Shown piece after piece: positions 34,400 to 45,971 of a DNA stretch of 64,000 nt. The position numbers and the translations under genes were made by a program. The stretch spans positions 37,877,786 to 37,941,785 of the forward strand of contig QCXZ01000041.1 of the NCBI GenBank assembly GCA_025024175.1, written 5' to 3'. This stretch comes from Rhyzopertha dominica. Lineage: Eukaryota; Arthropoda; Insecta; Coleoptera; Bostrichidae. The notes under the pieces are model-generated. The model saw only the letters and a program-made list of their open reading frames with translations. It ran no database searches and was not told the DNA's origin. Position 1 is the stretch's first letter; each line of letters begins with the position of its first letter.

Positions 34400-34520
34400 T
34401 TCATATATCTTTTAAGTGTTTTGAATTTATTTTAGTTTGAATTTTAATAAATTCGTTGTTTTGCATTCTTTTGATGAAATCTAGGGCCACTTAGAGCAGA
34501 CAAACAAATAAATTTGTATT
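34400..34520 (+). repeat. Relative of the 36481-36898 hAT MITE interior
   Basis: 'ttattttagtttgaatttt' and 'agggccacttagagcaga' are matched in order by 'ttattatagtttgagtttt' and 'aaggtcgcttggagcaga' at 36660-36730. Termini are not preserved in this copy. Confidence 0.6.
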
Positions 34521-34524
34521 AGTA

Positions 34525-35145
34525 CATAGGCCTCTTAATTGTTGCACATATTACGATACGGATTCTCATTATACGGTAATTTTATATTTATGACAATAAA
34601 CTGAACGGTTGGTATTTGTAAAACGTAACGTTTATCCAGCAAACAAGACGTTGTGTCAGGGTGTGCAACATGAAGCACCACCTACCGGCAATCGTAAAAA
34701 CTTGAATTCGCTGCCAAAAATAGGGTCGCTATCAAATCGTCCGAACCGCGTCGTCTAGAGGAATATACTGTACTACAAGGTCAGGACGCAAACTGGACCT
34801 TAACTCTTGACAGTTCCACTTACAGGCAACTACCTATCTATTTTAAATTACCCGCAATAGTCAATTTAGTCCTACCAAAAGCTAAAAGCAGATAGTGGGC
34901 CTGTATGTACCTACCTCTAAATCCACTAAAATGTCAATTTTTTTTCAAAATTGGGAGCTACGAGGACTAAAACATGCTAAACTTTTTGGAACTCCAGCCG
35001 GACTATGTATAATATGAATAATCAAAAGTATTAGCTAAAATCAAACCGGAAACAAAAATTATTCGTATTCACCTCACACTTTCCAAATAGTTTACTCCAA
35101 CAAAGGCTCGTAATTCACCCTAGTGACGTGCACAAAAAAAAAACA
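34525..35145. other. Unassigned sequence
   Basis: Nothing recognised. Confidence 0.4.
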
Positions 35146-35149
35146 GAAT

Positions 35150-35480
35150 GAAGCAGACGAGATATCAAAGCAAGCATATTTCTCGCTGTTGTCTTTTATA
35201 TCCCCAAAACGACCGATGCTATTCACGCCATTTTAGGCGTGTTTCACTTTTTTTTCGGAATCCGCAATGGCACGTACGTATTTTACGGCTGACCATTCTA
35301 TTTTAGATATGACAGTACATCATGCGCGCTTTTGATAAATAGCTCGCCGTACGGTACACGTTGTGGCGTATATTGCAATGAATACAGACGGTGGGGTAGC
35401 GCAGCTAATGACGTATTAATGATCTCACCGGGACGCTGAAAATGTTGGTGCTAACCCGGTGCAGAGAATTCAGTGGTGTA
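35150..35480. promoter_or_regulatory. GC-richer island, candidate conserved non-coding element
   Basis: Balanced composition with 'gacgtattaatgatctcacc', 'cattttaggcgtg' and several CpG/TAAT-type cores. No TE signature. This is weaker than the islands at 21 and 43 kb because A/T runs interrupt it. Confidence 0.2.
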
Positions 35481-35484
35481 CGGA

Positions 35485-36470
35485 CACTATGCATATTTTA
35501 ATAAAACTAACAGCAATTGAAAATGCTTATATTAATGAAGGAAATCTGCATATACAGGGTTTCTATAAATGATCCATGCAACTAGGGCGGCGCTGATTTC
35601 TGAATTCTTTGTGTCGCCTTTTTGTAACTGCTGCCAAGTTACAATAAGCACGGCGATCATTCAGCATCAATTAGCGCGATATTCTGAAGGTTGCAGGTCA
35701 AGTTACAGACAGAAAATTGATGGCTTTACAATTTACGGTTATATTTTTCTTTCAAAGGTAAGGAACAACAATAATTTTTGGTATAGTAGGCTTATGGTAA
35801 CATCTACAGTCTACAACCTTGCACTGTTGCAATGTGGAAGCTTTGTGTAGTGCAACTAACTTTACTACCACTTAGTTTGTGACATCTTTCAGTCCATCAT
35901 AGTACAATTATTTAATAGGCTTACTGTAGCCACAACCTCACAAATACGATACATAACCTAAAAGCTGTACAAAATCGTGTCACCCCACAGCTCCGATATG
36001 TGAGTTTATGTATGTATATATTTATGTATGTGTGAGTTTGCTGCAACCTTAAATTGGATTATACCACAAAACACTACGGAATATCTTAAACATACACAGT
36101 CCCACGCGTTTTCTCATATTAAAATATATCAGATAATTCAGTAATCGACAGATGACTAGTATACGTCAAAGCAATAGTTGTGTTCATTTTCCTGAAAGGT
36201 GGCACACTGATATAATCGATAATTTTCATAAGCGCCCTGGATGGATGAATCAATTATAGAAACCAAGCAAATATCTAACAAATTCTACTTTAAGTAGATA
36301 ACATTTATGTGAAGCAATCCTTCTCCGAAATTCGTTAATTAATACTTATTTGTAACTAGACTTGAACTCGAGTGAAATAAATTTCAAGATGTAAAAAATC
36401 TGTCCACTAAGATACAGCTCTTATGCGTTTTAACTCCGTTCACACTCATGTTGCAGTAAACGTTATAGCC
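35485..36470. other. AT-rich sequence, nothing recognised
   Basis: A short TATG-rich tract lies at 36005-36035. A 93-codon plus frame (35569-35850) is unsupported. Confidence 0.4.
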
Positions 36471-36480
36471 TACTTGCATG

Positions 36481-36898
36481 CAATGGCGGCTCCTCGGGGT
36501 AGGCAAGGTAGACACCGCCTACTTTGCAATTTCCATCAACAATGCCATAAAAATAAATAATAATTAGCTAGAAATTTCTAATTTTTTAATGCAATTTGTT
36601 CTTATACCAGTGTTTATTTAATATTTCATCTCAAGTTTACTTTTTTTAGCGTTTTTGAGCTTATTATAGTTTGAGTTTTGCTAAATTGTTTAACATTCGA
36701 TTTGGAGAAATTTAAGGTCGCTTGGAGCAGAAAACGAATAAATGTGCGGTGGTATACGAATAAAAATAAATGATTGGAATGACCATTAAAATACACATAT
36801 TCCAAGATCTAAGAAAATAATAATCATAATTGCTTACTTACACTTATGTGAGTATAAGGTGTCGCCTACCCTACTTGGATGGTCACGAGCGGCCACTG
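36481..36898. mobile_element. 418-bp non-autonomous hAT (CAGTGGCGGC type)
   Basis: The ends 'caatggcggctcctcggg' and (minus strand) 'cagtggccgctcgtgacc' are the widespread CAGTGGCGGCTCGTG hAT termini. Next to them both arms carry 'gtaggc(g/a)' and 'gacacc'. The perfect 8-bp duplication 'cttgcatg' flanks it (36473-36480 and 36899-36906). It has no coding capacity. A relative of its interior lies at 34400-34520. Confidence 0.92.
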
Positions 36899-37111
36899 CT
36901 TGCATGTTTAAAGCGACATGTTAANGTTGTATAAACAAGTATTATTTTTTTCGATTACTTTAAGCGGAATCTACTCAGCAAAACTACGGTTGCATTTGAA
37001 ACATTAGGCATTCCAAACCACCTGGCCCAATATAGAGGATGTGGGTAAACTCTTTTTAAATAGATGACCAGCGCATACTGGCTCCGCGGTGAAAAAGTGC
37101 GACAAACTGAA

Positions 37112-37124
37112 GTAACACATAAGG
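37112..37124 (+). repeat. 13-bp flanking direct repeat (left)
   Basis: 'gtaacacataagg' is repeated exactly at 39071-39083, immediately beyond the right end of the foldback element. It is best read as a target-site duplication. Confidence 0.7.
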
Positions 37125-39070
37125 AGGTTATGTTCACGTCCAGAGAATTATAACACAATAACTAACAATAACGGGGAATGGACATTGGGATGATAGTCAA
37201 ACAAACACTTCAGCTGACGTTTCGGTTTACTTAAACCTTTTTCAAAGCTTCATGTTTCAATAAACTAATGTAGATCATTAAAGCAGTGCGTAACCAAGGG
37301 CGGATCCAGCTTTCAAATTAGGGGGAGTCACCTAGTCAGGAGAGGCTACAATTTTATTAAAATAATCTAATTGAAAAAGAAATAGTATTTTATTGTTATA
37401 AGTCGAAATAATCTTAATCAAATAGCAAAATTAATTTTTCGTTTTTTTCTTCTCGAAAAACGAATTGTGACTTTAATCTACTTCAGTTGGTATGTTTCTC
37501 TAAACGCGGAGTTCAGTTCAAAAAATCAGAAATTCATTGAGTGCACAAATGAAACTGACAATCACGTGTTGTTTTTATCTCATTAAAGAAATTAATTCGG
37601 AATTTAGTAATGGTGAAAACAATCAATGGTAAAAAAACAAAATCGTCACAGGTAAGGCACTAAGGGTTGACATTCATTAATTATTAACTGTGTTATCGTT
37701 TTTTTAGCAAATTTACAAAAACAAGCCATCTTTTATACAAAGAACACGATATCAAAGCACTACGTGACACACAATAGATTAAAATATAACCTCCTTTAGA
37801 CCCCTTAGGATTACACCATTCAATATGGCTTTCGACGGGCAGGCAATGCGCGCATAGGAAACCGTAGAAACTTAAAATGTACTGCTAAAGTTGGGTCGTT
37901 CTTGAGCGAGTCGTTCGATTTTAACGATTCATGCCTTGATTCGTTTAATTCGATTCACAGCTAATGAATCAGTCATTAAAACTTGAATTAGAGTTGATTC
38001 ATGATGCCCAAAATAAAACCTAAATCAATTAAGAACAACCTAGTTGTGCTGTTTGAGAAATGCGGAATGTAAGACTTGTTTACCTGTTTTCTACGAGAAT
38101 AGTGCGGTTTGCAACTGTACTCTCAACTAATGTAAACGGCGATTGATATCATGTTGTCATGGACGGAAAGACGTCGAAACATATGGTTAATCTTTTGCGT
38201 CCCAAAGAAGTAGGAAAATTGTTTGGTTACCCCGATTACTCTTACTAGTATATGTTAAACAAGTATGTGATCCAGACATCAAAAATTTTTTTATGAAATT
38301 TTAAAAAATTCAATGTATTCGAGTAATGGAAAAGTCAACAAAACGGAGAAATTAGAAACAAATTAATTACCATTTTAGTTCTAGCATGTAGCTAATAGAC
38401 TTTAGCCATAATATACTCATCTATATTTTCTACTCAAAAATCTATGCCAAAGTGCTTTATCTAGAAAAATAGATATTACGCGTAAATACAGCTCGGTAAC
38501 TCATTTTTGGTAACGACTCATGAACGATTTGAATGATTCGAATCTACGCGATTGAAGGAATGATTTGATTCGAATCAAAAGTCTCAGCTCCAGTGATTGA
38601 CATTAGTATTAAGTAATGGGATTTCTATGACAGAGCGTTAGAAGTAGCATTATTTTTATGTATACCCTTCCATCGACATTTCGAAAGTAACGTGTTCTAA
38701 ACAGCTAAACTGTAAAAAATCCAATGCTGTCATACAATTTTCCCCCAAAATTGTATTGCCACTCGTTACTCTGGGAATAAATTGCGACGTTGTAATTTTT
38801 TTATTAAAACGGATAATAGTGCTTGTTGTTAAGTACTACACCCAGCCCAGGCCCAGGGGGGGGTCATGACCCCCATGACCCCCCCCTAGATCCGCCCTTG
38901 TGCGTAACACAACAAGCAACCCATTAAAACTAGAAATCTGTTTGCAACAAGGATGATGAAGTAATGTCCAAAACATATACACAAACAAATTTTGAAACGA
39001 AACGTCAGCTGAAATGTTTGTTTGACTATCATCCCAATGTCCATTCCCCGTTATTGTTAGTTATTGTGTT
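37125..39070. mobile_element. Foldback element with 73-bp inverted ends, carrying a nested hAT
   Basis: The inverted ends 37152-37224 and 38998-39070 match at 72 of 73 positions ('aacacaataactaacaataa' ... 'cagctgacgtttcg'). The right end abuts the 13-bp direct repeat. The left inverted end is separated from its copy of that repeat by 27 extra bases. Excising the hAT at 37295-38900 leaves an element of about 330 bp. Inner edges carry 'cgaaacgtcagctgaa', a retroelement-tail-like motif, so it could be a Penelope-like insertion with inverted terminal units rather than a DNA-transposon MITE. The long, unusual target duplication favours that reading. Confidence 0.75.
37295..38900 (+). mobile_element. 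1.6-kb non-autonomous hAT (copy B) with perfect 8-bp duplication
   Basis: The termini 'caagggcggatccag' and 'ctagatccgcccttg' are inverted repeats of the CAGGGGCGGATCYAG hAT type. 'tgcgtaac' flanks it exactly (37287-37294 and 38901-38908). The right side has long C/G runs around 38857-38887. The interior matches copy A (526-975) and, inverted, copy C (14196-15045). Short frames such as 'MDGKTSKHMVNLLRPKEVG' near 38159 suggest degraded coding sequence, but no transposase motif is intact. Confidence 0.92.
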
Positions 39071-39083
39071 GTAACACATAAGG
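39071..39083 (+). repeat. 13-bp flanking direct repeat (right)
   Basis: Exact second copy of 37112-37124. Confidence 0.7.
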
Positions 39084-39084
39084 T

Positions 39085-40055
39085 CGATAATCGCTCAGCT
39101 GAGGGATCTTTGGATGGAATGGGTGAAACTGTTTTTCTATCAAAGTGACAAATATATGTTGGTCATCCGTTGCGATTTCTGTAGCTTTCCTCAGTAGCGT
39201 ATAACAACGCAATAATACGAAACCAAGCCGTTTTAAGACTTTCTGAGTAACTTTGAAACTTTAAGGTATGACTATTTGATTATTAATAACACCAGAAGTA
39301 CATTGAGGTGTATATTACAAAGCTTCTCAAAAAATCATGCTGTGCACACTGTGTTAAATATGATATAGGCAGATCACGTATATTTTGTCAAAGAAAATTT
39401 TTGGAATGCAAGTTTATTGCACTTTTATGGATATAGAGTTGGCGAACGCGTGTTTGCAATTGGCGACACTTTTAATTGTGGGTGGCGGCCAGTAGCGATG
39501 TAGTATGTAAAATCATCCAGCCCGCCAGCAGGTTCTGAGTTCTCACAACCATCATGTGTAGGTATTTTCATTTATAAAATTCCCTTGTGCGCAGATCCAA
39601 ATACCCCCGTGAGCAGTTTGGCTCATACATGATTTCAAGTACTGCTCATCTATATAACAGGATAAGATGTCTGTAGGGCAAACACTTTTTGATAGTGGCA
39701 TATCTATAGGACCCTTCGCCTCTCCGATAATTCATTTTTGTCCGTGACAAATTTGTGTTTTAAAACAGCAAGAACTGAATAAAACTTTACGTCATCTTTG
39801 TGACTTCGAACTTCATAGACAAGCACAAGGTACGTAACAGTCGTTTTCGCTTAAAAAAACACTAATAAGATCTTAAAAAAAGGACAAAAAGTACTCACAA
39901 CTTTACAAAAACCCAAAGCGTGGCACTTTACGATCATAAAGCTGTTTGCTGCTCTAATGACATTAAAACATGGTTGCCCAGTTGCCAACAACTGCAACAT
40001 CTCAATGTGTGACATTTCTATTATTATTTTGCACTTAGTTAAAAGTTGTTTGATC
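39085..40055. other. Unassigned sequence
   Basis: A small CpG-containing patch occurs at 39430-39545. Nothing recognised. Confidence 0.4.
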
Positions 40056-40059
40056 TAAT

Positions 40060-40391
40060 TGAGAGCTATAAATTTCGTTTGCTAAATAGATAAGGTAAAT
40101 AAAGTTTGCTGGATTAGAGGAAAAACTGAACAAGTTTTAGGGCCTAGAACGTATCTAGTTAGAATTCCTACTTTGCAAGTCACATGGAGAACGCACATTA
40201 GCCAAATAATAATTTTACTGTATATTTTTTGGAATCAGGCGTTGATGCAACAAACAACTAACCTCGAAACCACAGAGAATGTAGAAAATATTAATGAAGA
40301 TGTTAATGCAGAAGGACAGGAAAATGAGGAAGAGGGTGCAGTAAGACGTAGTAAAAGAAATACAAAACCACCTGAAATATTAGCTTTTTGA
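40060..40391 (+). pseudogene. Ty3/Gypsy pol C-terminal end
   Basis: The frame gives 'KVCWIRGKTEQVLGPRTYLV' followed by 'RIPTLQVTWRTHISQI'. This is the small beta-barrel region at the C-terminus of Gypsy integrases (usual form WxxGxxxxxxGPxxYxVxx...WxRHxDQ). An acidic linker rich in Glu and Asn follows, then 'RRSKRNTKPPEILAF' and a stop at 40391, the usual basic end of such pol proteins. The last 72 codons are open. The upstream integrase core and the RT are absent. A 3' LTR may follow (about 40395-40800), but I cannot define its ends. It is not evidently the same copy as the integrase scrap at 2.4 kb. Confidence 0.75.
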
Positions 40392-40394
40392 ACT

Positions 40395-40980
40395 GTCATG
40401 TTAATGTTTAGGAGTATGTTATTAGTTTTTTAAGGCAAGGCAAGTGTATTATAATATAAGTATTATGTTCTGTAGGCTTGTGTTGGCTAGCCAAAATGGT
40501 TGCACTGCTAATGGAAATACAAATTACGAATGTAATATTGTTATTTGGGCGCTTAAACACCACAGGGACGATTAGTTTTTAAGGAAAAGGTAGTGCTACA
40601 CGTCTCGGCAAATAATGTGACACCATCCTTGCCATCTATGGACCAGAACCGTACGCATGCATATAATGTTAATAAGACGGCTGTCTTTATTATTGTGTCT
40701 CTTTCTTGTATAATTTGTATTTGTTGTTTATTTATTTTGTTTCTTGTGTCGATTTGGTATTTCCTTTTGTCTGCCTTTGTTATATATTAGAAACGCAAAT
40801 TCCTGACTTATCATAAAATTTTCTGTGTTTAATAATTTCTTTACAACTTGTTCAACAATTGTTTCACAGCAATAACAACAAACATTACTGGTCAATTTGG
40901 TCCCCGCTGATCACCACTTAAAGCAATTCGGTTTGTTTCGTATACTTGCAAGCAACGATCTAGGCGACTGACTTATGCAG
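40395..40980. other. Possible LTR or 3' flank of the Gypsy remnant
   Basis: The only open stretch is a hydrophobic 65-codon frame (40593-40790). No TG...CA LTR boundaries or second LTR copy could be fixed. Confidence 0.25.
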
Positions 40981-40984
40981 ATGG

Positions 40985-41076
40985 TTTTACAGCTTGATGC
41001 TCGGCCGTCGTAAACTATTCTATTGTAAATGAGGGTTTTTACAACTTCATGGTAGGCCGTCCTAAACTATTGGGAT
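40985..41076 (+). repeat. Tandem duplication, period 52 bp
   Basis: 'ttttacagcttgatgctcgg' then 'ccgtcgtaaactatt' is repeated 52 bp later as 'ttttacaacttcatggtagg' then 'ccgtcctaaactatt'. Two units only, moderately diverged. Confidence 0.7.
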
Positions 41077-41419
41077 TAGTGGCACGCTACAAAGTTCCTA
41101 AATGGGCCGTATTCAAAAAAAATCTTGTTGGCTATTTTTTTTTAATCGGCATTCATCTGTATGACCAGTTGCCCTACGAAATGTATTTGTCACAAACGCC
41201 ACTTCATAAGTGGCTAAATGTAAGCATATATGTAGGTATGGGCGAATAGGTAAAAAATATTGCACTTAGTATGCTTATATGCTGCAAAATTTTAAAATAT
41301 AAGTAAACACATATGCTTTCAATAACGTTTATAGTAGGAGTAGAATAGTTCCGATTTCTTCTTATTTCCAAATAAAATATACAGGTAGAAACTACTTTTA
41401 TGACCCTCCAGATTGAAAA

Positions 41420-41830
41420 AAAATTTTAACCTGTGAAGAAACAGGGCAGAGGACTATTGCACACCGTGATCAAAAATTAGAAAGTATAGGCTGTCGCATT
41501 GAAATTGGAATGTTTACCGTTCATGGTTATAAAAATAGATAGTACGCACCTTTAGTATTTTCTCTACTTTCAAATAAAAAAGTAGATATTTATAGTTCTT
41601 TGTTTAAGATAGTCCAAGAAAAGTGTGTTTTTTATGGTTTAGTTTTAGATCCTAAAGAAATTTTTGTAGATTATGAAAAATCAATTCATCTTAGTTGCAA
41701 CAATGTTTGGAAACTCTGTTTCCTCTCAAAATGTAGGCTTCAAAAAAGGTTTTATTATGTACAACACTCAAAATTTAATTCAAATTTTTATTCAAATCAC
41801 CCTAATTTAAACCAGTTTTGTTTAACTTGT
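41420..41830 (+). pseudogene. Mutator-like (MULE) transposase core remnant
   Basis: MULE transposases carry a DDE core. Here 'CRIEIGMFTVHGYKNR' is followed after a stop by 'APLVFSLLSNKKVDIYSSLF', 'KIVQEKCVFYGLVLDPKEIF' and 'VDYEKSIHLSC'. These match the MULE 'xPLVYxLLPNKxxxTYxxLFxxL' strand-helix and the 'VDFExA' motif that holds the second catalytic Asp, and then a 'W...C.LQK' region corresponding to the 'GCxFHxxQ' segment. The last 77 codons are open (41600-41833). The zinc finger and N-terminus are absent. No terminal inverted repeats or 9-bp duplication were found. Confidence 0.75.
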
Positions 41831-41839
41831 TAGATGTAC

Positions 41840-43255
41840 AAAAAAAATTAAAAGTGCTAACAGGGGTTTTAAAACCTTAAAGAATCAGACAAAAAAGGCA
41901 ACGTTTTTTAGAATTTTTTTTGTAAAAAATATTTCTAGTCAATATTTGCCGCATTGAAATTTATGTATAATATTAATAACCTTTTGGTACAATTTATTGT
42001 AAATAAATGGTTCTGTTTCAGTATTTCATTAAATTTTGTTTTTGTTTTAAACCTAGTTTACCAAGCAGATCAGTACCTATACGTTACATAATACCAAACA
42101 TGCAGGTATTCAAAAATAACCAGGATTTTGTACCTGAATCACCACACCACGGCCAATATCTACCTGATAATCACTGCTTTGTGGGCAAATTGCAAGTAAA
42201 TAACAGCAGTAAATAGTATTTAAATTTCGATGGGTCCTGTCCCAGATCGATCGTTACTGAAAAATAACCATTTGTTATTCAAATTGAGGCAGATTGAACG
42301 GGGAATGTATAATCACTTTATCACCCTGCGGATCTCATTAAATTAGGAAAGAATACGATGTAGTCATACATCAAAAACTATTAGATGAGAAATATTTGTA
42401 GTTCAAATAATAATACCAAATAATGCTCATTGATTTATGTGTACGCAAAATAAATCTAAAAAAGCATCAACACAATTTTTGGATACGGTCCACTCCACTG
42501 CAAAATAGTGGAACGTGGCAAACCCGTCTGTTATTTACGACAGCTTCAGGTAATACTTGTAAACCATTGTGAGCGGTAATCGGCTGTTCGTATAATGAGT
42601 CTCATAGATCGTTGCTTGCAAGTTTAGCAAGCATTCAGGTGCCTGCTGTATATTTCACCCTTTTGATGATTCCCCTACAAACATTCATGACGCAATATAT
42701 AATATTTTAGTAAATTTAAATCTAACTTCAATTACTGCCAGACAACTGTATACTTCATATATAAGGTATATTTACTGTTTAAAGACTGAAGCTTTTCCTG
42801 CAGTTTCTCCCCAGTAGTTGTAAGTGCTCCACAGCTTTTGAACTGAATAACTAGACGATCTAGATTAAATATAAAAAGCTTTCTAAATTTAAATTAATAT
42901 ATAGGCTTGATATGTGTTTTAGCTGCTATACTATAATCACATTTGCTGTATATAATAATACAAAAGTAAGCAAGCGCCTTGCCACAGACTGCGTTATACA
43001 GTATGCGAACATAGTCACATTTTATCCGCGTTATATTACGAAAACAGCTGTTTAACATAAAAATTAATAAACCTTTTTTTATAAAGAACTTGATTAGCTA
43101 CAATTTTATGACCTTCGAGTCCTAATAAACGTTTCACTATTTATTCCTTAAACCTCAAAAATGGCGGGTTTGTCGCTTCTAGCATCACATTTTAAGGACA
43201 AAATACAGCGATTATACTTTACTAATCCTATCATAAAATACAGGAGAGAACACGT
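41840..43255. other. AT-rich sequence, nothing recognised
   Basis: Short unsupported frames only (for example 42007-42216). Confidence 0.45.
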
Positions 43256-43259
43256 TAAC

Positions 43260-43720
43260 ATAAACTAGGTGTTCAAACGCGTGCGCCCATGGAGATGCGA
43301 CGCCGCTGCACGAAATATTTCAACTACGGCATTTAATTCACGACCTAATCGAGCAAATAAAGGCCCCGGCGGAATTAAACAATTGTAAATTCTCTATTTA
43401 GCAGAAATTATTGTCCTTTGGGGCAGGGTTTTTTTAATGGGTCAAAGCATTCGGAGCTACCGGCCCATAAACCGGATAAGGCATTCCGTGTCATTGGACA
43501 CCTTTTATTTGTAGAAGGGATCCCTGCCCAATTGATTCTTTCTCATTTCATTAATGTTTGCTCTTTATAATTTATGCGAGACCTTAATTCCTCGACGGTA
43601 ATTTCTCACTTTTCTACTGCTAAAATTCTAACGGGATTAACGGGCGAAATCAAACGAAATCGTACTCGACGCTTTTGTGCACAGATACGGGAATATCTGT
43701 AATCCCAGCTCCGGGACGGG
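43260..43720. promoter_or_regulatory. Strong candidate conserved non-coding element
   Basis: This is the most regulatory-looking block in the window. It has balanced composition, sharp edges and a dense run of homeodomain- and Hox-like cores ('tttaattcacg', 'aattaaacaattg', 'ttattgtcctttgg', 'tcatttcattaatg', 'tttataatttatgcgag') among CpG-containing sequence. It has no TE ends or internal repeats, and its flanks are AT-rich. 43720-43860 continues at lower contrast with an open minus frame of 82 codons that I do not recognise. Function is inferred. Confidence 0.4.
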
Positions 43721-43864
43721 GACACCGGTAATGAGCTTAGGAGTGTCCTTCGATTCGTCGCAACGACTGTTTCGACAACAACGGTATTTATCGAGAAAAT
43801 GAGGAAAGGTAATCCTGTTGCGCTCATCTGAACATAAGCTGGTAAAGTTGGCAAATTCCACAGA

Positions 43865-44285
43865 TCCCAAGCCTGAATGTGAATTGTATGATGGGTTATG
43901 TATATAAGCGGGGTTGGAAGGTATCAATTGTAACAGGAAACAGGCTTAGTGTCGATGTTAATCAGGCTAAATAAGCAATTTGAAATAATAACTGAACTAA
44001 ATTTCATTAGCTAGGCTAAATACACGGACATTCTGAAACTTAACGAAATATCAGCAAAAAAATCGTTTTGAAGCAGAATTTATTCAAACATAGTATAATC
44101 ATATGATAACTGCAGCTGACGTGCGTCCACTCCTTACCAAACCTGCTAATAGAACAAAAACCACGACATGCCAAACGGAACGTAATGTCTTCACGATCAG
44201 AGAAGTCACTTTTAAAAACAAAATCTAAGTCTTCTTCGTGTTCGATTTTGTTGCAAAACTTAAGTTTCCATAAGTAGGTAGATTT
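43865..44285. other. Unassigned sequence
   Basis: Nothing recognised. Confidence 0.4.
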
Positions 44286-44289
44286 TTTT

Positions 44290-45070
44290 AGGAATGTCCG
44301 TTTTTTTCGAGTTTGATGTCGTGGTCGTAGAATTTACTGTTGACGTTTCGCCGATCATACTGTCGGCTTCTTCAGAAGGGACCTAATTAATGAAAAATTC
44401 ATTGTCGTGACTTATATAGTAGCTGTTCCGATTAGCTGGTTACGTGTTTGTCCATGCTTATCGGTTCCGGTCTAGTGATCAAGTGCCGTCTTCCAAATAT
44501 TGTGCTCAAGCCGGTAACCGTCTTCTCTGTTAAAGTTGTTTGGCTGTTTCATAATCTCCAGAGATTTTCTCACAATTCTTTGTTGTTAATGGCTGCACTT
44601 TGCGAGGGTCCATACGATGATATAATGTGTCCTACCTTTTGCACTGCGTTGTATCTTACTGCGATCTTCTTCGTCCGTAGTATTTTCTGCCTGTTACCCC
44701 GGAGACGTATGGTAGGTAGACATATCCTTCATGTTGTAGTTGCTGTCTTTGCCTTTGTATGTTTCTACTTCTTCTTAGCACATCCTTAGGCTTATAACCA
44801 TTTCTCTGTAGAGCACTCCTGATATGTTGAATCTGTTCGGTTCTGCTTTCTGCGTCACTAACCTTATAGACTCTCTTTAATAGCGTGGTAATGAGTGACC
44901 TCTTCTGCGATGGATGGTGATGTGACGTGGTGTTTAGGTATTGGCCCGTGTAAGTCTGCTTGCGGTATAATTTGTGACTCAGCTTCCCGTTAGCATTGCG
45001 TTTTACTAGGACGTCAGGACATCTAGGAACGGAAGACATCCATCATTTGAAGCCTCGCAGATCCCTGCAG
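44290..45070 (-). pseudogene. Penelope-like element, RT C-terminus and 3' end
   Basis: Penelope-like elements encode a reverse transcriptase joined to a GIY-YIG endonuclease. On the minus strand 'GCLPFLDVL' is followed after a frameshift by 'DVLVKRNANGKLSHKLYRKQ', 'TYTGQYLNTTSHHHPSQKRS', and 'ALQRNGYKPKDV' then 'YLPYVSGVTGRK'. This is the thumb and linker typical of the family (127 open codons, 45039-44656). The GIY-YIG core (GIY, YIG and catalytic Arg) is missing, apparently by deletion, but its C-terminal 'EIMKQPNNFNREDGY' then 'RLEHNIWKTAL' is present near 44470-44550. A tail with 'cggcgaaacgtcaacag' follows (about 44335-44350). Confidence 0.88.
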
Positions 45071-45074
45071 CACG

Positions 45075-45965
45075 GAGTGAGCTGGCCCATCCCTCCAGCT
45101 TATAAGTGGATCAATAGATGGCACTATGCACATTTGTGCTCTATTTTCAATCACAATTTTGCTAGCAAATATCCACCATCTTAGATAATCCATTGTCGGT
45201 TTTTAGGTTAACAGCCTGACAGCAAACTGAAACGGTTTTACACACAGTATAACCAGAAATACTGTGTTTTGAGTGATCTTGTTTACGACTTCTAGCTTTC
45301 CTAATTAACTCTGGCACAATTAATGTAATGTTATAAGCTTCCTTAGAGATACCTATATACATCGTAAATAAATCGATTCTACTTCATATCTAAGTTTATA
45401 GTATGATTTATTTAGTATATCTATAGCGTTTGCAACATTCGGTTTTGATGGTAAATTGAAATAGCTAATAATAAACTTTAAAAATTTCGAAATATCTGCT
45501 AACAATTAAAACCAATTATTTTCTGCTACGCGAAAATGTTATCCGCTAAATTTAGCGGCAGAACCGCTAAGTTATCAACATCACAATAAACACGACCGTG
45601 CTTGTGATTGGTTAGGATCAAAAGTGACCTACCGCCCGCTAGACGTTAGTGCAATGCACCGTTCTTACCTAACATTACCAGAGGATACGAAGGCGCATAG
45701 TCTCTGGAGGCAATAGCTGTATTTCAAAAGATTGAAAGCAAACTGCCAGCGTGTCATAGGCTTCTGCATTTGTGTACGGCATTTTTTTGCAGCATACATC
45801 GTTCAACTCTACGCAAAGCAAAAATTATTTCACTTGACAAGGGGTTGGCACCTGCCTCCTTTTGCTTAATAAATCATAGGCCACTGTTCAGTTTTATACG
45901 TAAAAATATTTAAGCTTCTAAGTCTTTCCATGAAAGTTCTTAATACTAAAGACCAGTGGAATCGT
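45075..45965. other. Unassigned sequence
   Basis: A mixed-composition patch at 45585-45720 shares 'gacgttagtgca' with 46129-46140 in the next repeat. Nothing else recognised. Confidence 0.35.
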
Positions 45966-45971
45966 CCAAAA

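Noticed and set aside
44448..44789. 113-codon plus frame
   Set aside because: Antisense shadow of the Penelope-like element on the minus strand.
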